Part shown: piece after piece, positions 53,695 through 62,462 of the stretch | Numbering within the stretch: the first letter of the stretch is position 1 | Layout of the letters: each line of letters starts with the position of its first letter | Assembly (NCBI RefSeq): GCF_004342445.1 | Contig: NZ_SLWW01000002.1 | Location: 62,001-126,000, forward strand | Direction: 5' to 3' | DNA: 64,000 nucleotides | Origin: Rhodovulum euryhalinum | GTDB lineage: Bacteria > Pseudomonadota > Alphaproteobacteria > Rhodobacterales > Rhodobacteraceae | Program-made: the position numbers and the translations under genes | Notes under the pieces: generated by a model | The model's input: the letters and a program-made list of their open reading frames with translations, nothing else | The model's database searches: none | What the model was told of the DNA's origin: nothing

Positions 53695-54087
53695 ATGGCA
53701 GATCTCAGTGACAGCCGTGGCCTCTCGGCCAGCGGGTTGCGGGCCCAGGCGGCGCGGTTGCGCCATGTGTCCGAGAACATCGCGAATGTCGACACGCCCG
53801 GCTACCGGCGCAAGCTCACGGATTTCGAGGCCGAACTGTCGCCCAAGGGCCCCGAGGGCGCCGTCAGGACCGGGCCGGTCCGGCTGGACCAGACGGACCT
53901 GCCCCGGCTCTATGACCCGTCGCATCCGATGGCCGACGAGGCAGGGTATTTCCAGGGCTCGAACGTTAACCTCGTGATCGAGATCGCCGACGCCCGCGAG
54001 GCCCAGCGCAGCTACGAGGCCAACCTGAAACTCTTCGACCAGGCACGGCAGATGTCGCGCGGCCTGCTCGACCTGCTGCGCCGTTAG
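53695..54087 (+). CDS. flgC: Flagellar basal-body rod protein FlgC
   Basis: 130 residues. RHVSENIANVDTPGYRRK is the rod signature, and YFQGSNVNLVIEIADAREAQ with RSYEANLKLF is typical of FlgC. Proximal rod subunit. It lies 9 bp after flgB; TAGGAGGC precedes the ATG. Confidence 0.95.
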   Translation: MADLSDSRGLSASGLRAQAARLRHVSENIANVDTPGYRRKLTDFEAELSPKGPEGAVRTGPVRLDQTDLPRLYDPSHPMADEAGYFQGSNVNLVIEIADAREAQRSYEANLKLFDQARQMSRGLLDLLRR

Positions 54088-54098
54088 GAGGCACGCCC

Positions 54099-54383
54099 AT
54101 GGATATCCGTTCCAGCATCGCCGCGCAGGCCTATGCAACCGCCAGGCCGGCGACGCAGCCGCAGAAACCCGACAGCGGGGGCGCCTTTGCCGACGCCGCC
54201 CAGCAATTCGCCCAAACCCTGCGGAACGGCGAGCAGACCGCGATGGCCGCCATGTCGGGCAGCGCCGATCCGCACGCTCTGGTCCAGGCACTTGCGCAGA
54301 CGGAACTGGCCATCGAGACCGCCGTCACCGTCCGCGACAAGGTGGTCGAAGCCTATCAGGAAATCCTGCGGATGCCGGTGTAA
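54099..54383 (+). CDS. fliE: Flagellar hook-basal body complex protein FliE
   Basis: 94 residues. FADAAQQFAQTLRNGEQTAM and the C-terminal LAQTELAIETAVTVRDKVVEAYQEILRMPV are FliE blocks. FliE links the MS ring to the rod. TAGGAGGC precedes the ATG; the next gene starts 3 bp later. Confidence 0.94.
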   Translation: MDIRSSIAAQAYATARPATQPQKPDSGGAFADAAQQFAQTLRNGEQTAMAAMSGSADPHALVQALAQTELAIETAVTVRDKVVEAYQEILRMPV

Positions 54384-54386
54384 CCC

Positions 54387-54653
54387 ATGACCGAGTTCAT
54401 CTTCTACGACACGCTGCGCCAAGGGCTGTGGATCGCCGTGATGATCTCGCTGCCGATGCTGACCGCGGCGCTGGTGACAGGGGTCGCGATCGGCCTGTTC
54501 CAGGCGCTGACCTCGATTCAGGAAATGACGCTGACCTTCGTGCCCAAGCTGGCCGCGATGCTGGTCGTATTCTGGATGACGATGGGCTTCATGACGGAAA
54601 CGCTGACAGGTTTCTTCACCGACCGGCTTGTTCCGATCATCGCAGGGGGCTGA
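54387..54653 (+). CDS. fliQ: Flagellar export gate protein FliQ
   Basis: 88 residues with two transmembrane helices (about 17-37 and 51-72). TLRQGLWIAVMISLPMLTAAL and ALTSIQEMTLTFVPKL are conserved FliQ blocks. FliQ is part of the FliPQR export gate in the basal body. Its partner FliR is encoded at 59336-60106; FliP is not in the window. Confidence 0.95.
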   Translation: MTEFIFYDTLRQGLWIAVMISLPMLTAALVTGVAIGLFQALTSIQEMTLTFVPKLAAMLVVFWMTMGFMTETLTGFFTDRLVPIIAGG

Positions 54654-54656
54654 GGA

Positions 54657-55379
54657 ATGGACAGCACCACCTATACCACGCTGACCCGCCAGGTCGGCCT
54701 GATGCGCGAGATGCAGAGCGTCGCGCATAACATCGCCAACGCCTCGACCGCCGGTTTCCGGCGCGAGGGCGTGATCTTTTCGGAACATGTCGCCGCGGTC
54801 GAGGGGCCGGGGGGATCATTGTCTATGGCGAACGCCCATGTGCGCAACATCGACCTGTCGCAGGCGCCGCTGACCCAGACCAACGGCACCTTCGATTTCG
54901 CGATCGAGGGCGAGGGGTTCTTCATGATCGAGACGCCCCAGGGCGACCGGCTGACCCGCGCGGGCAGCTTTTCGTCCAATGCCGCGGGCGAACTTGTCAC
55001 GCCGGACGGATACCGGCTGCTGGATGCCGGCGGCGCGCCGATCTTCGTGCCGCCCGACGCGGCCTCGGTCGCGCTGGCCTCTGACGGCACGCTGAGCGCC
55101 GACGGCCAGCCGCTGACGCAGATCGGGCTTTTCCTGCCGGCCGACCGCAACGCGATGACCCATGTCGCGGGCACGCTGTTCGATCCGGGCGGGCCGGCCG
55201 AGCCGGTGCTGGAAGGCACGATGCTGCAAGGCTTCGTCGAACAGTCGAATGTCGATGCCGTGGCCGAGATCACGCGGATGATCGAGGTGCAGCGGGCCTA
55301 CGAACTTGGCCAGAACTTCCTGACGCAGGAGGACGAACGCATCCGCGCGGCCGTCCGCACCCTGAGCGGCAGCACCTAG
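54657..55379 (+). CDS. flgF: Flagellar basal-body rod protein FlgF
   Basis: 240 residues. SVAHNIANASTAGFRREGV is the rod N-terminus; FDFAIEGEGFFMIETPQGDR and VDAVAEITRMIEVQRAYELG near the end are typical. Proximal part of the distal rod. Three bp separate it from fliQ, and AGGA precedes the ATG. FlgF rather than FlgG by position and by its divergent middle domain. Confidence 0.9.
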   Translation: MDSTTYTTLTRQVGLMREMQSVAHNIANASTAGFRREGVIFSEHVAAVEGPGGSLSMANAHVRNIDLSQAPLTQTNGTFDFAIEGEGFFMIETPQGDRLTRAGSFSSNAAGELVTPDGYRLLDAGGAPIFVPPDAASVALASDGTLSADGQPLTQIGLFLPADRNAMTHVAGTLFDPGGPAEPVLEGTMLQGFVEQSNVDAVAEITRMIEVQRAYELGQNFLTQEDERIRAAVRTLSGST

Positions 55380-55396
55380 GAAAGGACTGAACCCCC

Positions 55397-56182
55397 ATGC
55401 GCGCCCTTGCCATCGCCGCCACCGGCATGTCGGCCCAGCAGATGCGGGTCGAGACGATCTCGAACAACCTCGCCAACATGAACACCACGGGCTACGACGC
55501 CCGCCGGGCCGAGTTCGCGGACCTGCACTATCAGCAGGTCACCCGCGCAGGTACGATCAACGCCTCGGATGGCACCGTGCTGCCCACGGGCGTGCAGCTG
55601 GGCCTGGGCGTCCGGCCCGCCTCGGTCACGGTGAACCTCGCGCAGGGGTCGCTGTCGCAGACCGGCAACGATCTGGACGTCGCGGTCGAAGGGCGCGGCT
55701 ATCTCGAGGTGACGCTGCCGAACGGCAACCCTGCCTATACCCGCGACGGGTCGCTGAAACGCACGGGCGACGGGCTGATCGTGACCTCGGACGGGTTCGA
55801 GGTGGCACCGGGCATCGTGATCCCCGACGATGCGCGCAGCATTTCGATCAACGCCGAGGGCGAGGTCTATGCCTATTTCCAGGATCAGGTGGAACCGCAG
55901 CTTCTGGGCCAGCTTACGCTGACGATGTTCACCAACGAGAAGGGGCTCGAGGCCATCGGCTCGAACCTCTTCACCGAGACCGAAGCCTCGGGCGGCCCGA
56001 TCGCGGGGGTGCCCGGCGACGAGGGGTTCGGAACACTACGCCAGGGCTATCTCGAGGACAGTTCGGTGGATGCCGTGCGCGAGATCACCGAACTGATCGA
56101 GGCCCAGCGCGGCTACGAGCTGAATTCCAAGGTGATCACCGCGGCCGACCAGATGCTTGGCGCAACGACGCAGATCCGATGA
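55397..56182 (+). CDS. flgG: Flagellar distal rod protein FlgG
   Basis: 261 residues, the usual FlgG length. MRALAIAATGMSAQQMRVET, SNNLANMNTTGYDARRAEFA and SVDAVREITELIEAQRGYEL are strongly conserved. Forms the distal rod. AAAGGA precedes the ATG. The stop overlaps the flgA start by 4 nt. Confidence 0.97.
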   Translation: MRALAIAATGMSAQQMRVETISNNLANMNTTGYDARRAEFADLHYQQVTRAGTINASDGTVLPTGVQLGLGVRPASVTVNLAQGSLSQTGNDLDVAVEGRGYLEVTLPNGNPAYTRDGSLKRTGDGLIVTSDGFEVAPGIVIPDDARSISINAEGEVYAYFQDQVEPQLLGQLTLTMFTNEKGLEAIGSNLFTETEASGGPIAGVPGDEGFGTLRQGYLEDSSVDAVREITELIEAQRGYELNSKVITAADQMLGATTQIR

Positions 56183-56613
56183 TACGCGCGATGCTCCTCC
56201 TCGGCGCGCTCTGTGCAGCCTGTCCCGCCCCGGCCGAGATGCTGGTGGCCACCCGCACGATCCGCGGCCAGACCATTCTCGGGCCCGCCGATGTCGCGGT
56301 GGCCGAGGGCGAGATGCCGGGCGCGCTGATCGACCCGGCCGAGGCGATCGGCCAGGAGGCGCGCGTGAACCTGTATGCCGGGCGCCCGATCCTGGCCGGC
56401 GACATCGGCGCCCCCGCGATCATCGAGCGCAACCAGATCGTGACGCTGCTCTACCGCAACGGCGCCGTGAACATCGCCGCGGATGCCCGCGCGCTGGACC
56501 GTGCGGGCGTCGGCGACGCGCTGCGGGTGATGAACCTCGCCTCGCGCAATACCGTGACCGGATATGTCGCGCCTGACGGCACCGTGACCGTCGGCGCCTC
56601 CACCAGACCCTGA
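56179..56613 (+). CDS. flgA: Flagellar P-ring assembly chaperone FlgA
   Basis: 144 residues with a signal peptide (cut near APA, 18). VATRTIRGQTILGPADVAV, VNLYAGRPILAGDIGAPAII and the C-terminal ASRNTVTGYVAPDGTVTV form the SAF/thickened FlgA core. It chaperones P-ring protein FlgI in the periplasm. Short form, without the N-terminal extension of enteric FlgA. ATGA overlap with flgG. Confidence 0.92.
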   Translation: MIRAMLLLGALCAACPAPAEMLVATRTIRGQTILGPADVAVAEGEMPGALIDPAEAIGQEARVNLYAGRPILAGDIGAPAIIERNQIVTLLYRNGAVNIAADARALDRAGVGDALRVMNLASRNTVTGYVAPDGTVTVGASTRP

Positions 56614-56627
56614 GGAGTCCTGCTGCC

Positions 56628-57365
56628 ATGAAACGCCTGACCCTGATCGCCTGTACCGCGGCGCTCGCCTTCCCCGCCGCCTGCTCGAAGCTCGAGGATG
56701 TCGGAAAGGCGCCTTCGTTCAAGCCGATCGAGGGCACGAACGAATATTACGCCATGACCTCGCCCGGGGGCCTGCCCGAATCGATCGACCGGCGCAATCC
56801 GTCGGACAGATCCTCGCTCTGGGCGGCGGGGCGCAACTCGCTGCTGGGCGACCGGCGGGCGGAACGGCGCGGCGACATCATGACCGTGGTGATCGAGATC
56901 GACGACAAGGCCGAGATCTCGAATTCCACCGCGCGCAGCCGCAGCGGGTCGACCTCGATGGCGGTACCGCAGATGATGGGAATTCCGCAGATCGTCGACC
57001 GCATCCTGCCCGACGGCAGCACGATGGCGAATGCCGCCGATGCGGATTCGACCTCCAGCCACAACGGCGACGGATCTGTCCGGCGCAACGAGAAGATGAC
57101 GCTGCGTGTTGCCGCCACGGTCACCGAGGTACTGCAGAACGGCGTTCTCAGGATCGAGGGGTCGCAGGAGGTGCGGGTGAATTTCGAGATGCGCGAACTG
57201 ATCGTGACGGGCTATGTCCGGCCCCAGGACATCTCGCGCCAGAACGAGATCACCTATGACAAGATCGCCTCGGCACGCATTTCCTATGGCGGGCGAGGGC
57301 AGATCACCGACATGCAGCAACCGCGCTACGGTCAGCAGATCGCAGACATCATCCTGCCGTTCTGA
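56628..57365 (+). CDS. flgH: Flagellar L-ring lipoprotein FlgH
   Basis: 245 residues with a lipoprotein signal and Cys19 in PAACSK. SLWAAGRNSLLGDRRAERRG, DIMTVVIEIDDKAEISNSTA and VRPQDISRQNEITYDKIASA are L-ring blocks. It forms the outer-membrane bushing. It lies 14 bp after flgA with GAGGAG before the ATG. Confidence 0.96.
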   Translation: MKRLTLIACTAALAFPAACSKLEDVGKAPSFKPIEGTNEYYAMTSPGGLPESIDRRNPSDRSSLWAAGRNSLLGDRRAERRGDIMTVVIEIDDKAEISNSTARSRSGSTSMAVPQMMGIPQIVDRILPDGSTMANAADADSTSSHNGDGSVRRNEKMTLRVAATVTEVLQNGVLRIEGSQEVRVNFEMRELIVTGYVRPQDISRQNEITYDKIASARISYGGRGQITDMQQPRYGQQIADIILPF

Positions 57366-57373
57366 GGATCGAC

Positions 57374-57904
57374 ATGGGCAAGCTCCTTCCCGTCATCATC
57401 GCAGTCGTCGGCCTCTTGGTGGGGGGGGCGGCGGGGTTCTTCCTGCGGCCGGCCCCCAGTACCGATCCGGCCGCGGAACATGGCGCCGAGCAGGGCGCGG
57501 ACACCGCCCATGACGGGGACGCAGCCCATGGCGGAGATGCCGGTCACGCGGACGGCCATGACGGCGCGACGGATCCGACCCGCGATTTCGTCAAACTGAA
57601 CAACCAGTTCGTGATCCCCGTGGTCCGCAACGGCCGGGTCGGGTCGCTGGTCGTGATGTCGCTGAGCGTCGAGATGACAGGCACCGGCGGCACCGAGCTG
57701 GTCTTCAAGCACGAGCCCAAGCTGCGCGATGTGTTCCTGCAGGTGATGTTCGATCACGCCAATGCCGGCGGATTCGACGGCGCATTCACCGAAAGCGGCA
57801 ACATGACGATGCTGCGCCGCGCGCTGGTGGAGGTCGCCCAGAAGGTGCTGGGGCCCGACGTGCGCGACATTCTCATCACCGACATCGTCCGCCAGGACGC
57901 CTGA
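57374..57904 (+). CDS. fliL: FliL-family flagellar stator-associated protein
   Basis: 176 residues. One N-terminal transmembrane helix (about 5-25), then a linker of about 35 residues rich in His and Asp (AHDGDAAHGGDAGHADGHDG), then the periplasmic FliL domain (FVKLNNQFVIPVVRNGRVG to GPDVRDILITDIVRQD). FliL rings surround stator units and aid torque or stator activation. The His/Asp linker is unusual and could bind metal. Last gene of the flgB-fliL run; the stop faces the fliJ-like gene. Confidence 0.88.
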   Translation: MGKLLPVIIAVVGLLVGGAAGFFLRPAPSTDPAAEHGAEQGADTAHDGDAAHGGDAGHADGHDGATDPTRDFVKLNNQFVIPVVRNGRVGSLVVMSLSVEMTGTGGTELVFKHEPKLRDVFLQVMFDHANAGGFDGAFTESGNMTMLRRALVEVAQKVLGPDVRDILITDIVRQDA

Positions 57905-57912
57905 TCGGCGGC

Positions 57913-58260
57913 TCAGCCGCCCTCGGCCCGGTGGACAAGCCGCCGCAATGCGTCGTCGCGCCCGAAAGCGCGGGCAGCCTCCTTCATCCGCATCGCCTCT
58001 TCGACCCTGGCGCGGGCCAGCGCGCCGTTCAGCGCGGCGCGCCTCTCGCGGTACCAGCGTTCGCGGCTGTCGCCGAGAAGCGCGCAGACGGCCGGGTCGG
58101 CTTCGTCATCAAGGGCACGGCGCTGGGCGTCGAGCGCCGCGATCTCGGCCTCGATCCGGCGGCACGCCTGGGCCGCGGTCCGAAGACGGGCGAGCGCCGC
58201 ATCGCGCAGCACGCCCCCGACCTGGCCCAGCCGCTTCAACCTGTCGTCGGGCGGCGCCAT
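57913..58260 (-). CDS. FliJ-like coiled-coil flagellar protein
   Basis: 115 residues, nearly all helical and highly charged (RLRTAAQACRRIEAEIAALD, RVEEAMRMKEAARAFGRDDA). There is no clear family signature; size, coiled-coil pattern and position after flhB suggest a FliJ-type export chaperone or escort. Its start overlaps the flhB stop by one base (TGATG), so it is translationally coupled to the export gate genes. Confidence 0.6.
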   Translation of the reverse strand: MAPPDDRLKRLGQVGGVLRDAALARLRTAAQACRRIEAEIAALDAQRRALDDEADPAVCALLGDSRERWYRERRAALNGALARARVEEAMRMKEAARAFGRDDALRRLVHRAEGG

Positions 58261-59339
58261 CACCGGGCCCTCGCGCGGGTGCGCATGTCTTCGGCAAAGC
58301 GGATGGCGGCGGCGACGGCACGGTAATGCTCGGGCCGGATTTCCTCGCCAATCTCGACGGTGGCGAAAAGCGCGCGGGCGGTCGGCGGGTCGCGCCGCAT
58401 CGGCACGCCCGAGGCGGCGGCGACCTCGCGGATCCGGGCGGCGACCTCGTCGACACCCTTGGCGACGCAGATCGGCGCGCCAGGCCGCGACCGGTCCCAT
58501 TTCAGCGCCACCGCGTAGTGCGTCGGGTTGACGACCACCACATCGGCCGAGGGCACATCCGTCATCATTCGGTTGGTCGCGATGTCCATCCCGCGCTGCC
58601 GGCGCTGCTGCTTCATGTGCGGATCGCCCTCGGACTGCTTGATCTCGTCCTTCAGTTCGTCGTGGGACATCCGGTTCTTGCGCCGGTGCTCGGCGACCTG
58701 CCAGAGATAGTCGACCGCGGCGATTCCACCGGCGATCGCGACCACCACCGCCATGAACTCGGCCGCCATCCGGCAGAAGGTGGCCGCCGCCATCGCCGGC
58801 GAAAGGTGCATGGTGCCCAGCATCTCTTCGACATGGGCCGAGAGATAGGCGCCGACGAGGAGGATGTAGAGAAACAGCTTGGCCGTGCTCTTGGCGAATT
58901 CGAACAGGCCGCCGCGGCCGAACTTGTTCTTCGCATTCTGGATCAGCGACACCTTGGAAAGCTTGGGCTTTATCTTTTCGGGCGCGACGACAAGGCTGCG
59001 CTGGGCCAGGATCGCGGCCAGCGCGGCCAAACCTGGCACCGTCAACCAGGGCAGCGCGGCCATCGCCGTGCTGCCCATCAGCCCGCCCAGCGGCGCGCTT
59101 CCATGCCCGTGCAGCATCAGCGGCGCAATCCGGTCGGCCTGGCCGATCAGCCCCGCACCGATTTCGCCCAGCGCCGTCAGGCTGGCCGCCCCCAGTCCCA
59201 GCGCGGTCAGTGCGAACCCGGCATAGGCGGCGGCGGTGTTGAGGTCGTTCGATCTGGCGAATTCGCCCTTCTTCCGGGCATCGTCCAGCTTTTTCTGTGA
59301 CGGCTCGTACTGCTTGTCGCCGGGGCTTTCGTCGCTCAT
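58260..59339 (-). CDS. flhB: Flagellar export gate switch protein FlhB
   Basis: 359 residues with four transmembrane helices and a cytoplasmic C-terminal domain carrying the autocleavage site NPTH (271-274, in VVNPTHYAVALK). QYEPSQKKLDDARKKGEFAR at the N-terminus is canonical. Cleavage changes substrate preference from hook to filament, triggered by FliK. Its ATG is directly beside the fliR stop (4-nt overlap). Confidence 0.97.
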   Translation of the reverse strand: MSDESPGDKQYEPSQKKLDDARKKGEFARSNDLNTAAAYAGFALTALGLGAASLTALGEIGAGLIGQADRIAPLMLHGHGSAPLGGLMGSTAMAALPWLTVPGLAALAAILAQRSLVVAPEKIKPKLSKVSLIQNAKNKFGRGGLFEFAKSTAKLFLYILLVGAYLSAHVEEMLGTMHLSPAMAAATFCRMAAEFMAVVVAIAGGIAAVDYLWQVAEHRRKNRMSHDELKDEIKQSEGDPHMKQQRRQRGMDIATNRMMTDVPSADVVVVNPTHYAVALKWDRSRPGAPICVAKGVDEVAARIREVAAASGVPMRRDPPTARALFATVEIGEEIRPEHYRAVAAAIRFAEDMRTRARAR

Positions 59340-60106
59340 CCCGCGACTCCGAACGGGGCGGCGAAGAGATCGAGAAGGCGGCCCTGCCAGAGCGCGAGCA
59401 TCGGCGGCAGTGCCAGCAAGAGCAGCATCAAACCGCCCGCGGTCAGTGCAGGTGCGCCGACGAAGGCGACCATGAGCTGCGGCATCGCCTTGTTGATGAC
59501 GCCGAGCGCAAGGTTGTAGATCAGGGCGGCGATGACGAAGGGCATGGCCAGCGTGGTCGCCAGCCCGAAGCCGCGCGCAATCCCCCGGATGCCCCAGTCG
59601 GCAAGGTCCGCGGCCTCCGGGAACCGGCCCGCCGGCATCAGGTCATAGGACAGGATCATCGCCTCGGCGGCGCGCACGTGCAGCCCCGACATCACCGCCA
59701 GCGCAAGTCCGGCCATCATCATCAGCCGCCCCATGGCGGGCTGCGGATCCATCGACATCGAGCCCAGAAGCTGGGCCAGCGAAGTCGCCTGCGCGGCGAT
59801 CTCGCCGGCCATCTGCAGCGCGAGGATCATCAACCGCAGGACAAGTCCGAGGGCAAGGCCGATCACCGTCTCGGTCACCAGCGCAAGGCCAAGCGGCCCG
59901 GGCGAAACGTCAAGTCCAGGCGCAACCGCGGGCGCCACGACCGCCGTGAAGGCAAGCGCCAGGCCGAGGCGCACCCGCACCGGCACGGCCCGCTCGCCGA
60001 AGGCGGGCAGCATCGCCATCACCGCGCCGACCCTCAGAAACACCAGCCATCCGGCCCAGAGAAGCGGCTGCCAGGCCTCGGCGAGTTGCGCCAGATCGTA
60101 GCTCAT
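59336..60106 (-). CDS. fliR: Flagellar export gate protein FliR
   Basis: 256 residues, five to six transmembrane helices. FLRVGAVMAMLPAFGERAVP, ATSLAQLLGSMSMDPQPAMG and LALGVINKAMPQLMVAFVGA are FliR blocks. It forms the gate with FliP and FliQ. Start ATG 60106 overlaps the flhA stop by 4 nt, and its end overlaps flhB by 4 nt, so flhA-fliR-flhB are coupled. Confidence 0.95.
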   Translation of the reverse strand: MSYDLAQLAEAWQPLLWAGWLVFLRVGAVMAMLPAFGERAVPVRVRLGLALAFTAVVAPAVAPGLDVSPGPLGLALVTETVIGLALGLVLRLMILALQMAGEIAAQATSLAQLLGSMSMDPQPAMGRLMMMAGLALAVMSGLHVRAAEAMILSYDLMPAGRFPEAADLADWGIRGIARGFGLATTLAMPFVIAALIYNLALGVINKAMPQLMVAFVGAPALTAGGLMLLLLALPPMLALWQGRLLDLFAAPFGVAG

Positions 60107-62211
60107 GCTGCCACCATGCCAACGAGCGACGGGCGGCTGTTGGTGCCGATCTCCTCGAAGGACAGGACGGGAACCGAGAGTCCCTTGGCGGATAGGGCCG
60201 TCTGGACGAAACGCCGCCGCCGCCCGGATGTCGCGATCACCGGGAAGACGCCCGCCTCGCCGGCCCGGGCCAGCCGCTCGGAGACCGCGCCGGCAAGCCG
60301 GTTGAACTCCTCGGGCGGCAGGGCGACGTCGGGGGGGCCGTAGTCGTTCGCGACCTGGTAGGTCGTGAAACGTTCCTCCCACTCGGGGGCGAGTTGAAGA
60401 AGCGGCAGGGTGCCGTCCTCGCGCCGGTGATCGGCGACAAGCTGAAAGCCGAGCCGGCGGCGGACATGCTCGCAGATCGCCTCGGCGCTGGCATGCGAGG
60501 GCCGCGCCTCGGAGATGGCCTCGAGGATCAGCGGCAGGTTGCGGATCGAAACCCGTTCGTCCAGCAGCAGCCGCAGCACCGCGAGCAGCAGGTCGGTCGG
60601 CACCTTGTCGGGCACCAGTTCCTCCAGCATCCGGCGGTTGGCGGCGGCGCGGTCGGTGTCGGAAAGGTTCGTCAGCTCGTCCAGAAGCCGGCGCAGCGCC
60701 CGGTTCGTCATCAGCCGCGCGAAGTTGCGCTTGACGACTTCCAGCAGATGCGTGGCCAGCACCTCGGACGCGTTCACCACCGTGACGCCGAGCAGGGCGA
60801 GATCCTCGCGCTGCTCGACAGCAACCCAGCGGGCGGGCGCACCGTAGACCGGCTCGCGCACGTCCTCGCCCGGGGGCAGCATCATCGCGTCGTCGGCCCG
60901 AAGCGCCAGGACCTGGTCGGGGCGCAGCCGGTCGCGGGCCTGCTCGACGCCCTGTATGCGCATGACATAGGTGCCCTGCGCCAGCGCACCATTGTCGGTC
61001 AACCGGATCTCGGGAAGGATCAGGCCATAGGTTTCGGCCACATGGCGCCGCATCGAGGTGATCCGCGCCTCGATCCCGGTGGCGGGGTCCAGCACCATTC
61101 CGACGAGGTCCGGCGCAAACTCGAGATGGATGTCGTCAAGGTCGAGCAGATCACCCAGACGGCTTTCGGGCTTGGCGGCGGCGGCATCCTTGCCTTGCGG
61201 TTTCGCCGCCTCCTCTGCGGCGCGCTCGGCCCGCCGGGTCATCATCAGGCCCGCACCCCCAAGCGCAAGGGCGCCCGCCATGAAGGGAACGAACGGCAGG
61301 CCGGGCACCAGCGCGAACAGGCCCAGCAGTACCGCGACCGTACCCAGCGCGGCGGGGTGCCGGCCAAGCTGGCTGAAGAGGGCGAGATCGGCGGTTCCCG
61401 TGGCACCGCCGCGCGACAGCAGAAGCGCCGCGGCGATCGAGATGATGACCGCCGGGATCTGGCTGACCAGGCCATCGCCCACGGTCAGGATCGCATAGGT
61501 CTCGAACGCGCGGCCGATCGGCATCCCGTGCAGGATCACACCGATCGCCAGCCCCATGACGAAGTTGAGCAGCGTGATCAGCAGCCCCGCCACGGCGTCG
61601 CCCTTGACGAATTTCGACGCACCGTCGAGCGAGCCGAAAAAGGTCGTCTCGGCCTGCTCGCGTTCGCGCCGCAGCTTGGCCTCGGCATGGTCGATGGCGC
61701 CCGCGGCCATGTCGCTGTCGATGGCAAGCTGCTTGCCCGGCATCCCGTCGAGGGCGAAACGCGCGCCGACCTCGGCCATGCGGCCCGCGCCCTTGGTGAT
61801 GACAATGAAGTTGACGATCATCAGCACGCCAAAGACGACGAGGCCGAGGAACACGCTGCCGCCCATGACGAACATCGCGAACCCCTCGATCACGTCACCC
61901 GCCGCGCCGGTGCCGGTATGGCCCTGGCCGATGATGAGCTTGGTCGACGAGACGTTCAGCGACAGCCGCAGCATCAGCGCGGCCAGCAGGACGGTCGGAA
62001 AGGACGAAAAATCCAGCGGCCGCTCGATGAAGAGCGTGACGGTGAAGATCAGGATGGCGATCGCGAAGGACGCGGCGAGACCGATGTCCAGCACCCAGGC
62101 CGGCATCGGCAGGATCATCATCACGATGACCGCCATCAACGCAAGCGCCAGCAGGATCGTCGGCCGGAACATGTCCTTCAGGCTGAGATTCAGCACGCTC
62201 TCATTCCCCAT
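60103..62211 (-). CDS. flhA: Flagellar export apparatus protein FlhA
   Basis: About 702 residues. Eight transmembrane helices occupy the first half; MRLSLNVSSTKLIIGQGHTG and SDMAAGAIDHAEAKLRRERE with KFVKGDAVAGLLIT are the conserved FHIPEP-type cytoplasmic loop region. The C-terminal half is the cytosolic nonameric ring that docks substrates and chaperones. The start is uncertain: ATG 62211 (MGNESVLNLSL) or 62229, neither with a strong ribosome site. First gene of the flhA-fliR-flhB-fliJ-like unit. The 251 bp upstream show GC-rich hairpins but no recognised regulatory box. Confidence 0.96.
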   Translation of the reverse strand: MGNESVLNLSLKDMFRPTILLALALMAVIVMMILPMPAWVLDIGLAASFAIAILIFTVTLFIERPLDFSSFPTVLLAALMLRLSLNVSSTKLIIGQGHTGTGAAGDVIEGFAMFVMGGSVFLGLVVFGVLMIVNFIVITKGAGRMAEVGARFALDGMPGKQLAIDSDMAAGAIDHAEAKLRREREQAETTFFGSLDGASKFVKGDAVAGLLITLLNFVMGLAIGVILHGMPIGRAFETYAILTVGDGLVSQIPAVIISIAAALLLSRGGATGTADLALFSQLGRHPAALGTVAVLLGLFALVPGLPFVPFMAGALALGGAGLMMTRRAERAAEEAAKPQGKDAAAAKPESRLGDLLDLDDIHLEFAPDLVGMVLDPATGIEARITSMRRHVAETYGLILPEIRLTDNGALAQGTYVMRIQGVEQARDRLRPDQVLALRADDAMMLPPGEDVREPVYGAPARWVAVEQREDLALLGVTVVNASEVLATHLLEVVKRNFARLMTNRALRRLLDELTNLSDTDRAAANRRMLEELVPDKVPTDLLLAVLRLLLDERVSIRNLPLILEAISEARPSHASAEAICEHVRRRLGFQLVADHRREDGTLPLLQLAPEWEERFTTYQVANDYGPPDVALPPEEFNRLAGAVSERLARAGEAGVFPVIATSGRRRRFVQTALSAKGLSVPVLSFEEIGTNSRPSLVGMVAA

Positions 62212-62462
62212 CGGCGCCAGGTGCTGCAAGCCCGCGACCGGCGGTGGGCGCGATCAAGCCTCGAAACCGCCGCGCGAGCGCGTTTTCCGCGAGGCGGCGC
62301 GTGGGTCGGGAAGGGAGCGCGAAAGCCGCCATCCGACGCCCGAAGACGCGGTTGGACGGGTCGCTTGGGTCTGGGAAGTGCCATTCTGGCCTGTCCGGAT
62401 CTGTCCTGTCTGATCGCAGGCTAGGGCGCGCAGGTTGAGAAAGGCTGAATCCCCTGCCGGTC

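Noticed and set aside
60394-62424. 676-codon open frame on the plus strand
   Set aside because: Antisense shadow of flhA, which has complete family motifs on the minus strand.
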